Below, one piece after another: positions 50,477 through 61,282 of a stretch of DNA of 64,000 nucleotides; position 1 is the first letter of the stretch, and each line of letters starts with the position of its first letter. The notes beneath the pieces were generated by a model, which was not told where the DNA came from, did no database searches, and saw only the letters and a list, made by a program, of their open reading frames with translations. Source of the stretch: an uncultured Pelagibacteraceae bacterium (GTDB taxonomy: Bacteria > Pseudomonadota > Alphaproteobacteria > Pelagibacterales > Pelagibacteraceae). The position numbers and the translations under genes are program-made. The stretch covers positions 62,001 through 126,000 of the forward strand of contig CABZEY010000001.1 of the NCBI GenBank assembly GCA_902524955.1. The letters are read 5' to 3'.

Positions 50477-51598
50477 TTAATGATGCAAAACAATTTTTAG
50501 CATTCTTCTTAAAGGCTCTGCAGCTCCCCACAGCAACTGGTCACCCACGGTAAATACATTTAAGTAATCCTGTCCAATATTTAATTTTCTTATTCTACCA
50601 ACAGGGACTTTTAGCGTTCCGCTTACACTTGCAGGACTTAACTCCTTAATTGTTGAAAATTTTTCATTTTTAACAACTTGAGTCCACTCACTGGTCTGTT
50701 TAATAATACTTTCAATTTCATTTATAGAAATATTTTTTCTCAATTTTATTGTAAGTGCAGCACTATGAGATCTCATTGAACCAATTCTAACACACGTTCC
50801 ATCGATGGGTATGGGTTTATCTTCATTTCCAAGTATTTTATTTGTTTCTGCAAATGCTTTCCACTCTTCTTTAGATTGGCCATTATCTAATTTAACATCT
50901 ATCCAAGGTATTAAACTACCTGCGAGTGGAACTTCAAAACTGTTAGACGGAAATGTTTTTGCACTCATTTCACTATGAACTAATTTATCGATTTCTAAAA
51001 TTCTTGATGATGGATCCTTTAAAAGATTTTTCACACTATTATTTAATATTCCCATCTGAGTTAAAAGTTCTTTCATGTGCTGTGCACCACCACCGGAAGC
51101 AGCTTGATAGGTCATTGATGTAGCCCACTCTATCAAATTTTCTTTAAACAGCCCTCCTATACCCATTAACATACAGCTAATTGTACAATTTCCACCAATA
51201 AATTCTTTTTTGCCATTCTTTAATGCATCTAAAATAATATTTTTGTTAATTGGATCCAATATTATAGTGCTTGATTTCTCCATTCTTAAATGAGATGCAG
51301 CATCAATCCAGTATCCATTCCAGCCACTACTTTTTAATTCTTTAAATATTTTTTGTGTGTAATCGCTTCCTTGACAAGTAAGAATAGCATCCATTTTTTT
51401 TAAGTCTGCAATATTAGTAGCATCTTGAAGTATACTTGAGCCTTTTCCAAAATTAGGACCATCTTTTCCAGCCTGTGAAGTGCTAAAAAAAACAACATCA
51501 GAGATATCATCAAAGTCTTTCTCCTCGATCATTCTGTTTATCAAAACAGAACCCACCATTCCTCTCCAACCAACAATACCAACTCGTTTTACATTCAT
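50477..51598 (-). CDS. asd: Aspartate-semialdehyde dehydrogenase, gammaproteobacterial-type
   Basis: Reduces aspartyl phosphate to the semialdehyde, feeding Lys, Met and Thr synthesis. The 373-residue sequence tracks E. coli Asd closely: VGIVGWRGMVGSVLINRM, FFSTSQAGKDGPNFG, ILTCQGSDYTQKIF, GYWIDAASHLRM, the catalytic cysteine in FIGGNCTISCMLMGIGGLF and MTYQAASGGGAQHMKELLTQ. Most alphaproteobacteria use a shorter, distantly related Asd. It sits between mmsA and mdh, both of other pathways, all on one strand. Confidence 0.95.
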   Translation of the reverse strand: MNVKRVGIVGWRGMVGSVLINRMIEEKDFDDISDVVFFSTSQAGKDGPNFGKGSSILQDATNIADLKKMDAILTCQGSDYTQKIFKELKSSGWNGYWIDAASHLRMEKSSTIILDPINKNIILDALKNGKKEFIGGNCTISCMLMGIGGLFKENLIEWATSMTYQAASGGGAQHMKELLTQMGILNNSVKNLLKDPSSRILEIDKLVHSEMSAKTFPSNSFEVPLAGSLIPWIDVKLDNGQSKEEWKAFAETNKILGNEDKPIPIDGTCVRIGSMRSHSAALTIKLRKNISINEIESIIKQTSEWTQVVKNEKFSTIKELSPASVSGTLKVPVGRIRKLNIGQDYLNVFTVGDQLLWGAAEPLRRMLKIVLHH

Positions 51599-51650
51599 AA
51601 TCTAACTATAGATCAATTTTACAAATAATTGTAAGAAAAATTAATATTGC

Positions 51651-53144
51651 CTACTTCATTGTTGGCATAATGAATTCGGGATTATCCTTAATCCCTGATG
51701 GCCATCTCGATGTAACTGTTTTCAATTTAGTATAAAACCTTACACCCTCCAGCCCATGCATGTGATGATCACCAAATAAAGATCTTTTCCATCCCCCAAA
51801 ACTATGAAAAGCCATAGGAACAGGTATAGGTATATTTACGCCTACCATGCCGACTTTAATTCTATTACTAAATGTTCTTGCACTGTCTCCATCTCTTGTA
51901 AAAATAGAAGTTCCATTGCCGTACTCATGATTATTTATTAAATCTACTGCAGAATTAAAGTCATTGACTCTAACTACGGATAGTACGGGGCCAAAAATTT
52001 CTTCTTTATAAATTTTCATATTATCAGTGACCTTGTCAAATAAACATCCACCAAAGTAGAAACCATTTTCATAACCTTGGAGTTTTAATTCTCGACCGTC
52101 GACAATTAGCTCTGCCCCCTCTTTAACTCCAAGATCAACATATCCTCTCACTCTCTCTAAATGTTCTTTTGTAACCAACGGACCCATTTCGGAAGTCTTG
52201 TCCATGCCTGGCCCAACTTTTAAAGCTTCAACTTTTTGAGCTAGTTTTTTAACAAGTTCATCTCCAATCTTTCCGACTGCAACTGCAACTGATTGTGCCA
52301 TACATCTTTCACCTGCTGATCCATATGCTGCACCTATCAATCCATTTACTGCCTGATCAATATCTGCATCTGGCATCACAACACAATGGTTTTTGGCCCC
52401 ACCTAAAGCTTGAACTCTTTTTTCATTCTTAGCAGCATTCTCATATATGTATTTTGCAACTCCAGTTGAACCTACAAAACTTATTGCACTGACGTCTTTG
52501 TGTGTTAAAATTGCGTCAACAACATCTTTATCACCATTAATCACATTAAATACGCCATCTGGTAAACCTGCTTGTTTTAATAAATCGGCCAACATCATTG
52601 AGCAGCTCGGATCTTTTTCTGAAGGTTTTAAAATAAAAGTGTTTCCACAAGCTATGGAAATTGGGAACATCCACATAGGGACCATTGCAGGGAAATTAAA
52701 AGGCGTTATACCTGCACAAACTCCTAATGGTTGACGTATAGACCAACTATCAACATTTTTGCCAACATTTTCTGTAAATTCACCCTTTAATAAATGTGGG
52801 ATACCACATGAAAACTCTACTACCTCAAGACCTCTAGTTAATGATCCTTTAGCATCATCGTATACCTTTCCGTGTTCTGAAACTATCAATTTAGTTAACG
52901 TGTCAGAATTTTTTTCTATTAACTCTTTAAACTTAAATAGTATTCTTGCTCTTGATATTGGTGGAGTGTTAGACCACTCCTGAAAAGCTTTAAGTGCAAT
53001 GTTAACCGCATGATCAACTTCAGAGCTGGTTGCTAAATTAACTTTTGCTTGCACCTCACCAGTTGCTGGATTGTATATATTTGAAAATCTATCACTTCCT
53101 CCACTAAATTCCTTGCCACCTATAAAGTGGAATATATTTTTCAT
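51651..53144 (-). CDS. mmsA: CoA-acylating methylmalonate-semialdehyde dehydrogenase
   Basis: Oxidises methylmalonate or malonate semialdehyde to propionyl- or acetyl-CoA in valine, inositol or beta-alanine breakdown. Aldehyde dehydrogenase fold of 497 residues: ITPFNFPAMVPMWMFPI, FVGSTGVAKYIYE, LGGAKNHCVVMPDAD, and the catalytic cysteine in GSAGERCMAQSVAV. The C-terminal TVTSRWPSGI is typical of MmsA. In a SAR11-like cell it may take part in propionate or organosulfur carbon use; that is inference. 13 bases follow the sdhB stop. Confidence 0.93.
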   Translation of the reverse strand: MKNIFHFIGGKEFSGGSDRFSNIYNPATGEVQAKVNLATSSEVDHAVNIALKAFQEWSNTPPISRARILFKFKELIEKNSDTLTKLIVSEHGKVYDDAKGSLTRGLEVVEFSCGIPHLLKGEFTENVGKNVDSWSIRQPLGVCAGITPFNFPAMVPMWMFPISIACGNTFILKPSEKDPSCSMMLADLLKQAGLPDGVFNVINGDKDVVDAILTHKDVSAISFVGSTGVAKYIYENAAKNEKRVQALGGAKNHCVVMPDADIDQAVNGLIGAAYGSAGERCMAQSVAVAVGKIGDELVKKLAQKVEALKVGPGMDKTSEMGPLVTKEHLERVRGYVDLGVKEGAELIVDGRELKLQGYENGFYFGGCLFDKVTDNMKIYKEEIFGPVLSVVRVNDFNSAVDLINNHEYGNGTSIFTRDGDSARTFSNRIKVGMVGVNIPIPVPMAFHSFGGWKRSLFGDHHMHGLEGVRFYTKLKTVTSRWPSGIKDNPEFIMPTMK

Positions 53145-53157
53145 ATTAGATCTTTTA

Positions 53158-53940
53158 CTATGATGATTTTTCAGTCACCAGCATTTTTTTTATTGAGCCT
53201 ATGGCTTTCGCTGGATTTAAACCTTTGGGACATGCGTTAGTACAATTCATTATAGTATGACACCTAAATAACTTCAGCTCATCTGCTACTTTTTTTAATC
53301 TTTTCTGTCTTTCTTCATCTCTACTATCAATTATCCATCTGTATGCCTGTAAAAGGACTGCTGGCCCAAGATATTTATCACCATTCCACCAGTAACTTGG
53401 GCAAGAAGTTGCGCAGCAAGCACACATAATACACTCATATAATCCATCTAATTTAGATCTATCCTGAATGGTTTGTAGCCCTTCTGTACCATTAGATTTT
53501 TTGGTCGATTGTATCCAGGGTTCTATTGACTGATATTGTTCATATAACTGTTTTAAATTTGGAACTAAATCTTTTATCACCGGCATATGTGGCAAAGGAT
53601 AAATATTAATATCACCTTTTATTTCTTTTGACGATTTAGTACATGCAAGTGTATTAGACCCATCAATATTCATCGCACATGATCCACAGATACCCTCTCT
53701 ACAAGATCTTCTAAATGTTAATGAAGAATCAATCTCATTTTTAATTTTTATCAATGCATCAAGAACCATGGGGCCACAATTGTCCATATCAACTTCGTAT
53801 GTATCAATTCTTGGATTTACGCCCTCTTCAGGATTCCATCTGTAAACATTTACCTTTTTTATATTTTTCAAATTCTTTTCAGATTTGAAATAGTTTCCTT
53901 TTTTGATTTTTGAATTCTTTGGTAAGTTAAATTGAACCAT
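53158..53940 (-). CDS. sdhB: Succinate dehydrogenase iron-sulfur subunit
   Basis: 260 residues, three clusters: 2Fe-2S in [18 protein letters not shown], 4Fe-4S in [16 protein letters not shown], and 3Fe-4S in [20 protein letters not shown]. These give the electron path from FAD in SdhA to quinone in the membrane. Six bases from sdhA. Confidence 0.98.
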   Translation of the reverse strand: MVQFNLPKNSKIKKGNYFKSEKNLKNIKKVNVYRWNPEEGVNPRIDTYEVDMDNCGPMVLDALIKIKNEIDSSLTFRRSCREGICGSCAMNIDGSNTLACTKSSKEIKGDINIYPLPHMPVIKDLVPNLKQLYEQYQSIEPWIQSTKKSNGTEGLQTIQDRSKLDGLYECIMCACCATSCPSYWWNGDKYLGPAVLLQAYRWIIDSRDEERQKRLKKVADELKLFRCHTIMNCTNACPKGLNPAKAIGSIKKMLVTEKSS

Positions 53941-53946
53941 ATTATA

Positions 53947-55725
53947 CTAATAAACTCTAGCCTTTGGAGGAAAATACTGGACATCGTTGGTTAATGTATA
54001 ATTATGTACATCTCTATAGTTTATTTTGACTTTTCCATCTTCGTGCCACGCCAAGGTATGTTTCATCCAATTAACATCATCTCTTTCTTTAAAATCCTCT
54101 CTAGAATGAGCTCCTCTGCTTTCTTTTCGATTTTCTGCTGAAGCTACAGTTACTTGAGATTGTCGTATTAAGTTATCAAATTCCAATGCTTCAACTAAAT
54201 CCGTATTAAAAATTAATGATCTATCTTTAATAGAAAGATCAGATAGCCCGTTCCAAGGCTCTTGGATCTCACTCAAACCTTCTCTTAGAGTTTTGTCAGT
54301 CCTAAATACTGCACATTTGTTTTGCATTACTCTTTGCATTTGATCTCTTAAAATAGCTGTAGGAGTGCTTCCCTCAGAATTTCTAATTTTGTCAAACCTA
54401 TCTAAACACTTTTGTGTTTGAGATTCAGAAATGCTTTCATGTTTCGAATTAGGTTTTACTTTTTCTGCAGCTTTCATTGCTGCTGCTTTTCCAAAAACAA
54501 CAAGATCAATTAATGAGTTTGATCCAAGACGATTTGCACCATGAACTGAAACACATGCAGCTTCACCTACGGCCATTAATCCATCCACTATTTTATCAGA
54601 TCCATCTGCATCCTTTGCAAGAACTTCCCCAAAATAATTGGTTGGTATACCACCCATATTATAATGTACGGTTGGCAAAACAGGTATTGGTTCTTTGGTA
54701 ACATCAACACCGGCAAAAACTTTTGCGGACTCAGAAATGCCTGGTAATCGTTCTTTAAGAATTTTTTCATCCAAATGATTTAAGTGTAAAAATATATGAT
54801 CTTTATTTTTACCAACTCCACGTCCTTCATTAATTTCAATAGTCATAGATCTTGATACAACGTCTCTAGACGCTAAGTCTTTTGCTGAAGGAGCGTATCT
54901 TTCCATAAACCTTTCACCCTCAGAATTAACTAAAAATCCACCTTCACCTCTACTGCCCTCTGTAATTAAACATCCAGCACCATAAATTCCTGTTGGGTGA
55001 AACTGAACAAATTCCATGTCTTGCAAAGGAAGTCCAGCTCTTAAAACCATTCCACCGCCATCGCCTGTACAAGTGTGCGCCGATGTAGCTGAAAAATACG
55101 CTCTACCATAACCACCTGTTGCCAAAATAACTGTTTTAGATCTAAAACGATGAATAGATCCATCTTGCAAATTCCAAGCTATCACTCCTTGGCACTTATC
55201 GTTTTCCATGATTAGATCAAGTGCAAAGTACTCTATAAAAAATTCCGTATCTCTCTTTAAAGCTTGACCATATAGAGTATGCAAAATTGCATGTCCTGTC
55301 CTATCAGCTGCTGCACAGGTTCTTTGTACAACACCATTTCCATAATTCTTTGTCATTCCTCCAAATGGCCTTTGATATATTTTACCTTCTTCTGTTCGGC
55401 TAAATGGTACTCCATATTTTTCTAATTCTATAACTGCTTGTGGTGCTTCCTTGCATAAAAATTCGATAGCATCTTGATCACCAAGCCAATCAGCGCCCTT
55501 TACAGTGTCATACATGTGCCAACGCCAGTCATCTTCACACATGTTTCCTAGTGCAGCTGATATTCCGCCCTGCGCGGCTGCAGTATGACTTCTAGTCGGA
55601 AAGACTTTAGAAATACAAGCAGTTTTTAAACCAGCTTCAGATAATCCAACAGCTGCTCTAAGACCTGAACCACCAGCTCCAACAACAACAACATCGTATT
55701 CATGATTAATTACATCGTAACTCAT
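53947..55725 (-). CDS. sdhA: Succinate dehydrogenase flavoprotein subunit
   Basis: Catalytic subunit, 592 residues. Dinucleotide fold [19 protein letters not shown], the FAD-linking histidine in [15 protein letters not shown], the active-site [21 protein letters not shown] block (cut here as GSRGEGG and [20 protein letters not shown]) and [18 protein letters not shown]. It overlaps sdhD by four bases. Confidence 0.98.
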   Translation of the reverse strand: MSYDVINHEYDVVVVGAGGSGLRAAVGLSEAGLKTACISKVFPTRSHTAAAQGGISAALGNMCEDDWRWHMYDTVKGADWLGDQDAIEFLCKEAPQAVIELEKYGVPFSRTEEGKIYQRPFGGMTKNYGNGVVQRTCAAADRTGHAILHTLYGQALKRDTEFFIEYFALDLIMENDKCQGVIAWNLQDGSIHRFRSKTVILATGGYGRAYFSATSAHTCTGDGGGMVLRAGLPLQDMEFVQFHPTGIYGAGCLITEGSRGEGGFLVNSEGERFMERYAPSAKDLASRDVVSRSMTIEINEGRGVGKNKDHIFLHLNHLDEKILKERLPGISESAKVFAGVDVTKEPIPVLPTVHYNMGGIPTNYFGEVLAKDADGSDKIVDGLMAVGEAACVSVHGANRLGSNSLIDLVVFGKAAAMKAAEKVKPNSKHESISESQTQKCLDRFDKIRNSEGSTPTAILRDQMQRVMQNKCAVFRTDKTLREGLSEIQEPWNGLSDLSIKDRSLIFNTDLVEALEFDNLIRQSQVTVASAENRKESRGAHSREDFKERDDVNWMKHTLAWHEDGKVKINYRDVHNYTLTNDVQYFPPKARVY

Positions 55726-56063
55726 AAACTCAATATAATCATTGCTGTGATTGCGACAAGAGGAATAATTATCGAAATTAATAAAATAAACGCACTTGCT
55801 GCTTTTTTGATTGCGGCATTATGAATATAATCCTCAAAAATTTCTCCCATCCCAATTCTCATATGAAAGAAAGCCAAGATAAATATTAAACTTAAAAAAG
55901 TAGTATTTACTTTGTTATCAAAAAAATTTACCGCATCTGAATATGAAAAAGTCATTAGATCATCATAATTAAACAAAAACCAAATCAATAAAGGCAAGAG
56001 TAATACTGCAGCAATTCTTTGCATTAACCATTTGGAAACAGCACTATTCATTAGATTACCCAT
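55722..56063 (-). CDS. sdhD: Succinate dehydrogenase membrane anchor subunit
   Basis: 113 residues, three helices. It begins [20 protein letters not shown] (after a short N-terminus) and has the haem-ligand-type histidine region [16 protein letters not shown]. Overlaps sdhC by 13 bases and sdhA by four. The first Met (MGNLMNSAV) and the fifth are both possible starts. Confidence 0.93.
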   Translation of the reverse strand: MGNLMNSAVSKWLMQRIAAVLLLPLLIWFLFNYDDLMTFSYSDAVNFFDNKVNTTFLSLIFILAFFHMRIGMGEIFEDYIHNAAIKKAASAFILLISIIIPLVAITAMIILSL

Positions 56064-56419
56064 GCTAAAAAAGTTAAAATAAAAGAAAGGATTAGCACTA
56101 TTATTCCGCTGAGGTTAGCAACTTTTAAATCATAACCATAACCAATATCCCAAAACATATGTCTAATTCCATTTAATAAGTGATATGAAAATGACCAGCT
56201 AAATCCTATAAAAATAAATTTTCCAATAAATGTTTTTGCAAATATTTCATAATAACTAAAAATATTTTCACCTAAAAAAAGCATGCATATCCATAATGCA
56301 AAAAAGGTAATACCAGTAAGGTTAATAATTGATGTTAAACGATGAGTTATTGATAACAAAGATGACAATTGCCATTTGTATACTTGAAGGTGCGGAGATA
56401 AGGGTCTTTCAGATTTCAT
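56051..56419 (-). CDS. sdhC: Succinate dehydrogenase cytochrome b556 subunit
   Basis: 122 residues, three helices. The signatures RPLSPHLQVYKWQLSSLLSI (quinone site and family start) and SYHLLNGIRHMFWDIGYGY with haem-ligand histidine are present. First gene of sdhCDAB; upstream is a 63-bp AT-rich gap with no clear promoter match. Confidence 0.95.
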   Translation of the reverse strand: MKSERPLSPHLQVYKWQLSSLLSITHRLTSIINLTGITFFALWICMLFLGENIFSYYEIFAKTFIGKFIFIGFSWSFSYHLLNGIRHMFWDIGYGYDLKVANLSGIIVLILSFILTFLAWVI

Positions 56420-56482
56420 ATTTCAATATGTAACTTAAATTTTTATATTTTTAAAACTGTAAATTGTCACAATAATTTAAGA

Positions 56483-57583
56483 TTACTTAAGTTTATCTAT
56501 AATTGCTGAACCCATTTCGCTAGTAGATACTTTACGTTTACCTATTTCCATAATATCGGGAGTTCGTAAACCATCTTTTAGAACGGACTTTACTGCCTTA
56601 TCTATTTCATCAGCATAAGTATCCAGGTCCAAAGAATATTTCAAAGCCATAGCAAAACTTAAAATCATTGCCAATGGATTTGCTATACCCTGACCGGCTA
56701 TATCAGGTGCTGATCCATGACAAGGTTCATACATTGATCTTATTCTTCCGTTTTTGTCTTTTTCGCTCAAAGATGCTGACGGTAACATACCTAAAGAGCC
56801 AGTTAACATTGCAGCCTCGTCAGAAAGCATATCCCCAAATAAATTATCAGTTACAATCACATCAAACTGTTTTGGGTTTCTTACTAATTGCATAGCACAG
56901 TTATCTGCAAGCATATGACTTAATTCAATATCTTTGTACTCCTCGTTTTCGTCATAAAACTTTTGTACTTCTTCTTTCCATAACATACCTGCTTCCATCA
57001 CATTAGATTTTTCAGCAGATGTTACTTTTTTATTTCTTTTTTTCGCTAGATCAAAAGCAACCTTAGTAACACGCACAATTTCTTTAGATGTATAAACATG
57101 TGTGTTAACTCCTTTGCGTTCTCCCTTCGCAATAGGCTCAATGCCACGAGGTTCACCAAAATAAATACCTCCTGTAAGCTCTCTTACAATCATGATATCT
57201 AAATCTGAAACGATTTCTGGTTTTAAGCTAGATGCACTTACTAATTCAGAAAAACATATTGCTGGTCTTAAATTAGCAAATAACCTTAACTCTTTCCTTA
57301 ATCTTAATAATGCTCTCTCAGGTCTTTTTGAAAATTCTAATTGATCATATCTTGGCCCACCAACCGCACCTAATAAAACTGCATCGCTATCCATGGCTTT
57401 GTATAGAACGTCATCTGTTAAAGGTGTTTTGGTTTGATCATAAGACACACCACCTGCAAGCTCTTCTGTTATTTGAAGATCTAATTTTTTATTTGTATTT
57501 AACCAATTAATAATTTTTTTAACCTCAGACATAATCTCTGGGCCAATTCCATCACCGGCGAGTAACAATAAATTTTTAGGCAC
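56483..57583 (-). CDS. leuB: 3-isopropylmalate dehydrogenase
   Basis: NAD-dependent oxidative decarboxylase of leucine synthesis, 366 residues. [43 protein letters not shown] (substrate loop with the EPRG motif), [20 protein letters not shown] (metal site) and [20 protein letters not shown]. It overlaps leuD by eight bases. Confidence 0.97.
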   Translation of the reverse strand: MPKNLLLLAGDGIGPEIMSEVKKIINWLNTNKKLDLQITEELAGGVSYDQTKTPLTDDVLYKAMDSDAVLLGAVGGPRYDQLEFSKRPERALLRLRKELRLFANLRPAICFSELVSASSLKPEIVSDLDIMIVRELTGGIYFGEPRGIEPIAKGERKGVNTHVYTSKEIVRVTKVAFDLAKKRNKKVTSAEKSNVMEAGMLWKEEVQKFYDENEEYKDIELSHMLADNCAMQLVRNPKQFDVIVTDNLFGDMLSDEAAMLTGSLGMLPSASLSEKDKNGRIRSMYEPCHGSAPDIAGQGIANPLAMILSFAMALKYSLDLDTYADEIDKAVKSVLKDGLRTPDIMEIGKRKVSTSEMGSAIIDKLK

Positions 57584-58184
57584 TAAATAACCAAGGAGTC
57601 TCTTTTTTTTTCTTAATTAAATAAGTTTCGACATCTTTTGTTTTTTTTAGACTTAATGCGATATCATCATATCCATTAACTAGACATTCTTTTCTAAATG
57701 GCTCAATATCAAAACTTAACGGCGTATTATCTCCTTTATCAATTTTTTGATCTTCAAGATTTACTGTTATCTCTTTTTTATTTTTTGCAATTTCTGCTAA
57801 TTCTTTAATATTATCCTCTTTCAAAACTATTGGTAATATTCCATTTTTAAAACAATTATTATAAAAAATATCGGCAAACGATGGGGCAATTACAACTCTA
57901 ATACCAAAGTCGAGTAATGACCATGGAGCGTGTTCTCTAGAAGATCCACATCCAAAGTTTTTTTCTCCAATTAAAATTTTTGATTTGTTATAGGGTTCTT
58001 GGTTTAGAACAAACTCTTTTAAAGGTTTTCCATCTTCATCATATCTTAATTCGAAAAATAAACTTTTACCAAGACCGGTTCTTTTGATAGTTTTTAAAAA
58101 CTGTTTAGGTATCATCATATCTGTATCAACGTTCACAATTGAAAGATAAGCTGGAACACTAGTAACTTTGCTAAACTTATCCAT
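57576..58184 (-). CDS. leuD: 3-isopropylmalate dehydratase small subunit
   Basis: Swivel-domain subunit, 202 residues. [37 protein letters not shown] (two parts) and [20 protein letters not shown] are the family signatures. Overlaps leuC by eight bases. Confidence 0.96.
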   Translation of the reverse strand: MDKFSKVTSVPAYLSIVNVDTDMMIPKQFLKTIKRTGLGKSLFFELRYDEDGKPLKEFVLNQEPYNKSKILIGEKNFGCGSSREHAPWSLLDFGIRVVIAPSFADIFYNNCFKNGILPIVLKEDNIKELAEIAKNKKEITVNLEDQKIDKGDNTPLSFDIEPFRKECLVNGYDDIALSLKKTKDVETYLIKKKKETPWLFSA

Positions 58185-59583
58185 TGTAAAACTTTCTTAC
58201 ATCAGTAAGTTTGCCTTCAATCGCTGCAGCTGCTGCCATCGCTGGACTGCACAAATGAGTTCTTCCGCCTCTACCTTGTCTACCTTCGAAGTTTCTATTT
58301 GATGTTGATGCGCATCTCTCTTGGGGTTTCAACTGGTCAGGATTCATGCCCAAACACATTGAACAACCTGCATTTCTCCATTCTAATCCAAATTCGGTAA
58401 ATATTTTGTCCAGCCCTTCTTCTTCAGCTTGTTTTTTGACTAATCCAGATCCAGGTACAACATAACCGGAAACATTTTTAGCAATTTTTTTACCCTTAAG
58501 AATTTCAGCTGCTGCTCGTAGATCCTGTATTCTTCCATTTGTACACGAACCAATAAAAACTTTATCGATAGTAATCTCTTCTAATTTGGTTTCTGGTTTC
58601 AAGCCCATATAATCTAATGATCTTTCAACCGCTTTTCTCTTATCAGGATCACTAAAACTTTCAGGGCCAGGTATAGCTGAATTAATGGGTAAAACGTCTT
58701 CAGGACTTGTTCCCCAAGTAACAGTTGGAACAATTTCCTCTCCTTTTAAAATTACAACTTCATCGTATTTTGCATCTTCATCAGATTTTAAAGATAACCA
58801 ATATTTTTTTGCTTTTTCCCAATCTTCCCCTTTAGGAGAAAGAGGCCTGTTTTTTAAAAACTCTACAGTTTTTTCATCTGGCTCCATTATCCCTGCTCTT
58901 GCTCCGGCTTCGATCGACATATTACAAACTGTCATTCTCTCTTCCATCGACAAATTTTTAATAGCTTCACCAGTATATTCTATAACAAAACCTGTACCAC
59001 CAGCTGTACCAATTTTTCCAATAATACTTAAAATAATATCTTTTGCAGTAACTCCAATGGGAAGTTTTCCTTGTACTTCAATTTTCATATTTTTGGATTT
59101 TCTTTGAATTAAAGTTTGAGTAGCTAGAACATGTTCAACTTCCGATGTGCCAATTCCAAAAGCTAAAGCACCAAAAGCTCCGTGAGTGGCAGTATGGCTG
59201 TCTCCACACACAATCGTCATACCTGGTTGTGTTAAGCCTTGCTCCGGTCCTATCACATGAACAATACCTTGTCGTACATCATTCAGTCCAAAAAATTCTA
59301 TGCCAAATTCTTTGCAATTCTTATCTATTGTTTCATATTGAATTCTCGAGTCCTCATTTTCTATAGGTTTGCTTCTATCTGTTGTTGGTACATTATGATC
59401 TGCAACAGCCAAAGTATACTCTGGGTGCTTTACCTTTCTATTATTCATTCTAAGTCCCTCAAATGCTTGCGGACTTGTCACTTCGTGAACTAAATGTCTA
59501 TCAATATACAGTAAACATGTTCCATCTTCTTGTTCAGAGACCAAATGGTCATCAAACAATTTATCGTATAATGTTTTTCCCAT
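58177..59583 (-). CDS. leuC: 3-isopropylmalate dehydratase large subunit
   Basis: Aconitase-family 4Fe-4S enzyme, 468 residues. The cluster cysteines are in [16 protein letters not shown] and [34 protein letters not shown] and [20 protein letters not shown] match the family. With leuD and leuB forms leuCDB; leuA is not in this window. Seven bases from rplS. Confidence 0.97.
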   Translation of the reverse strand: MGKTLYDKLFDDHLVSEQEDGTCLLYIDRHLVHEVTSPQAFEGLRMNNRKVKHPEYTLAVADHNVPTTDRSKPIENEDSRIQYETIDKNCKEFGIEFFGLNDVRQGIVHVIGPEQGLTQPGMTIVCGDSHTATHGAFGALAFGIGTSEVEHVLATQTLIQRKSKNMKIEVQGKLPIGVTAKDIILSIIGKIGTAGGTGFVIEYTGEAIKNLSMEERMTVCNMSIEAGARAGIMEPDEKTVEFLKNRPLSPKGEDWEKAKKYWLSLKSDEDAKYDEVVILKGEEIVPTVTWGTSPEDVLPINSAIPGPESFSDPDKRKAVERSLDYMGLKPETKLEEITIDKVFIGSCTNGRIQDLRAAAEILKGKKIAKNVSGYVVPGSGLVKKQAEEEGLDKIFTEFGLEWRNAGCSMCLGMNPDQLKPQERCASTSNRNFEGRQGRGGRTHLCSPAMAAAAAIEGKLTDVRKFYNG

Positions 59584-59590
59584 TATTAAA

Positions 59591-60100
59591 TTATTTTTGT
59601 TTTAATTTTGTATCTTGTATTTTTTCTTTTGGAGTTTCAACTTTTAAATCCGCCTTAGGCTCCTCATTTACATTGTCTAAAGACTCAGCTTGGGCGCTAT
59701 CTTGTTCTCTTACCTCAGGAGTTAAATCTACACCCAGCTTTTTTTTAATTTTTTCATTTATTCTTGCAGATTTACCACTTCTATCTCTCAAGTAATAAAG
59801 TTTCGCACGTCTTACTTTACCTGATCGTATTAATTCTATTGAGTCTAAGTTTGGACTATATAATTGAAAAACTCTTTCCACACCTTCGCCAAAAGATACT
59901 TTTCTAACTGTAAACGAGGAGTTAATTCCGCCCTTTTTTTTAGCAATACAAACACCTTCAAAAGCTTGAACCCTTTGTCTTTTCCCTTCAACTATTCTCA
60001 CATTAACTTTAACTGTATCTCCTGGGTAAAATTCGGTGATTTTTTTACCAGCTAAAATTTTTTCAAGATGTTTTTTTTCAATATCTTCAATTCTATTCAT
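59591..60100 (-). CDS. rplS: 50S ribosomal protein L19 with C-terminal extension
   Basis: L19 core spans residues 1-115: [49 protein letters not shown] and [17 protein letters not shown]. The final 50 residues are an acidic and Gln/Lys-rich tail (from [11 protein letters not shown] to TKLKQK) not found in ordinary L19. Order leuC-rplS-trmD-rpsP-ffh on the minus strand. Confidence 0.95.
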   Translation of the reverse strand: MNRIEDIEKKHLEKILAGKKITEFYPGDTVKVNVRIVEGKRQRVQAFEGVCIAKKKGGINSSFTVRKVSFGEGVERVFQLYSPNLDSIELIRSGKVRRAKLYYLRDRSGKSARINEKIKKKLGVDLTPEVREQDSAQAESLDNVNEEPKADLKVETPKEKIQDTKLKQK

Positions 60101-60101
60101 A

Positions 60102-60800
60102 CTAATTCTTCTTGTCTTTACTTTTGGTATACCTTGACCATAAATCTGGTCTAAGGTTGCGTGTTATACTCTGTGATTGATTTAAACGCCAGTCTTTTAT
60201 TTCAGCGTGATTTCCTGATAATAGTACACTCGGTACCTCTAAATTATTCCAAACTCTAGGCTGAGTATATTGAGGATACTCAAGTAAATTATCAGTGAAA
60301 CTCTCATCCTTTATTGAATTCTCATTACCCAAAACTCCAGGTATTAATCTCAAAACTGCATCCAAAATAATAATTGCTGCACTTTCACCACCTGAAAGTA
60401 TAAAATCTCCAATAGAAATTTCTTCAATTTTTTTATAGTCTAATACCCTCTGATCTACACCTTCAAAATGACCACAAAGTAAATTGATACCATTTAAATT
60501 TGAAATTTGATTTGCTAAATCTTGATTAAATAACTTTCCTCTAGGTGATAAATAATAAGTCTTAAAACTATTAGAATTTTTATCTAAACACCTATTAATT
60601 ACATCCGCTTTCATGACCATACCACTACCTCCCCCAAAAGGTTTGTCATCAACTGTTAAATGCTTATCAGAAGCATAATCTCTTATATTTTTTACGTTAA
60701 GTTCCCAAATATTCTTATTTGATGCTCTCTCATAAATACCTTGGCCAAGAACACCGGGGAAAACATCGGGATATAACGTAAATATATTTGCAGAAAACAT
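60102..60800 (-). CDS. trmD: tRNA (guanine37-N1)-methyltransferase
   Basis: SPOUT-fold enzyme that makes m1G37 and prevents frameshifting. 232 residues: [78 protein letters not shown] and the flexible C-terminal [11 protein letters not shown]. Conserved order between rplS and rpsP. Confidence 0.97.
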   Translation of the reverse strand: MFSANIFTLYPDVFPGVLGQGIYERASNKNIWELNVKNIRDYASDKHLTVDDKPFGGGSGMVMKADVINRCLDKNSNSFKTYYLSPRGKLFNQDLANQISNLNGINLLCGHFEGVDQRVLDYKKIEEISIGDFILSGGESAAIIILDAVLRLIPGVLGNENSIKDESFTDNLLEYPQYTQPRVWNNLEVPSVLLSGNHAEIKDWRLNQSQSITRNLRPDLWSRYTKSKDKKN

Positions 60801-60803
60801 TAT

Positions 60804-61265
60804 TTATTTTTTCTCCTCTTTTTTCTCTTCTGCTTTTGGAGCCTCAGCTTTTTTCTCTTCTGCTTTTGGAGCCTCAGCTTTTTTCTCTTCTGCTTTTGGA
60901 GCCTCTTCTGTCTTAGGTGCCTCAGCTGCTTTTTTTGCTTCAGCTGCTGCAGCTATTCTCTCTTGGGCTTTCTTTTTTGGTTTTGCTTTATTGGGATTGT
61001 TCCTTTGCGCTGGTTTAGGTATGACATTAGCTTCCCCTAAAAATCTTGCTATACGATCAGATGGTCTTGCGCCTTTCTCAATCCAATATTTAATACGTTC
61101 AATATCTAAACTTAATCTTTCTTTTTTATCTTTTGGTAATAGAGGATTAAAAAATCCAACTTTTTCAATAAACCTTCCATCACGTGGTTTTCTAGAGTCT
61201 GCAATAACAATTTTATATATTGGTCTTTTTTTTGCTCCTCCTCTAGACATTCTAATTTTTAACAT
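60804..61265 (-). CDS. rpsP: 30S ribosomal protein S16 with repeat tail
   Basis: The S16 core is residues 1-85 ([54 protein letters not shown]). The rest (about 65 residues) is Ala/Lys/Glu/Pro tail, 153 total against about 85 usual. It ends in a 10-residue repeat [10 protein letters not shown] encoded by near-perfect 30-bp DNA repeats. The tail is probably disordered and outside the ribosome body. Confidence 0.95.
   Translation of the reverse strand: MLKIRMSRGGAKKRPIYKIVIADSRKPRDGRFIEKVGFFNPLLPKDKKERLSLDIERIKYWIEKGARPSDRIARFLGEANVIPKPAQRNNPNKAKPKKKAQERIAAAAEAKKAAEAPKTEEAPKAEEKKAEAPKAEEKKAEAPKAEEKKEEKK
60821..60905 (-). repeat. 30-bp tandem repeat in rpsP
   Basis: Units at 60821-60850 and 60851-60880 are identical and a third, 25 bases long, follows to 60905. 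Each unit encodes [10 protein letters not shown] in frame, so copy number can change without frameshift. Confidence 0.9.
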
Positions 61266-61282
61266 TTTGTTCCTTTCGTTTT

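Noticed and set aside
54477-54770. Frames opposite or overlapping sdhA on both strands
   Set aside because: Shadow frames within a strongly conserved gene; low-complexity His/Leu composition typical of antisense translation.
59145-59795. Three overlapping plus-strand frames opposite leuC and rplS
   Set aside because: Antisense shadows; no ribosome sites or domain features.
60821-60905. Regular 30-bp repeats considered as a CRISPR array
   Set aside because: No spacers; units are directly adjacent and encode an in-frame peptide repeat of S16.
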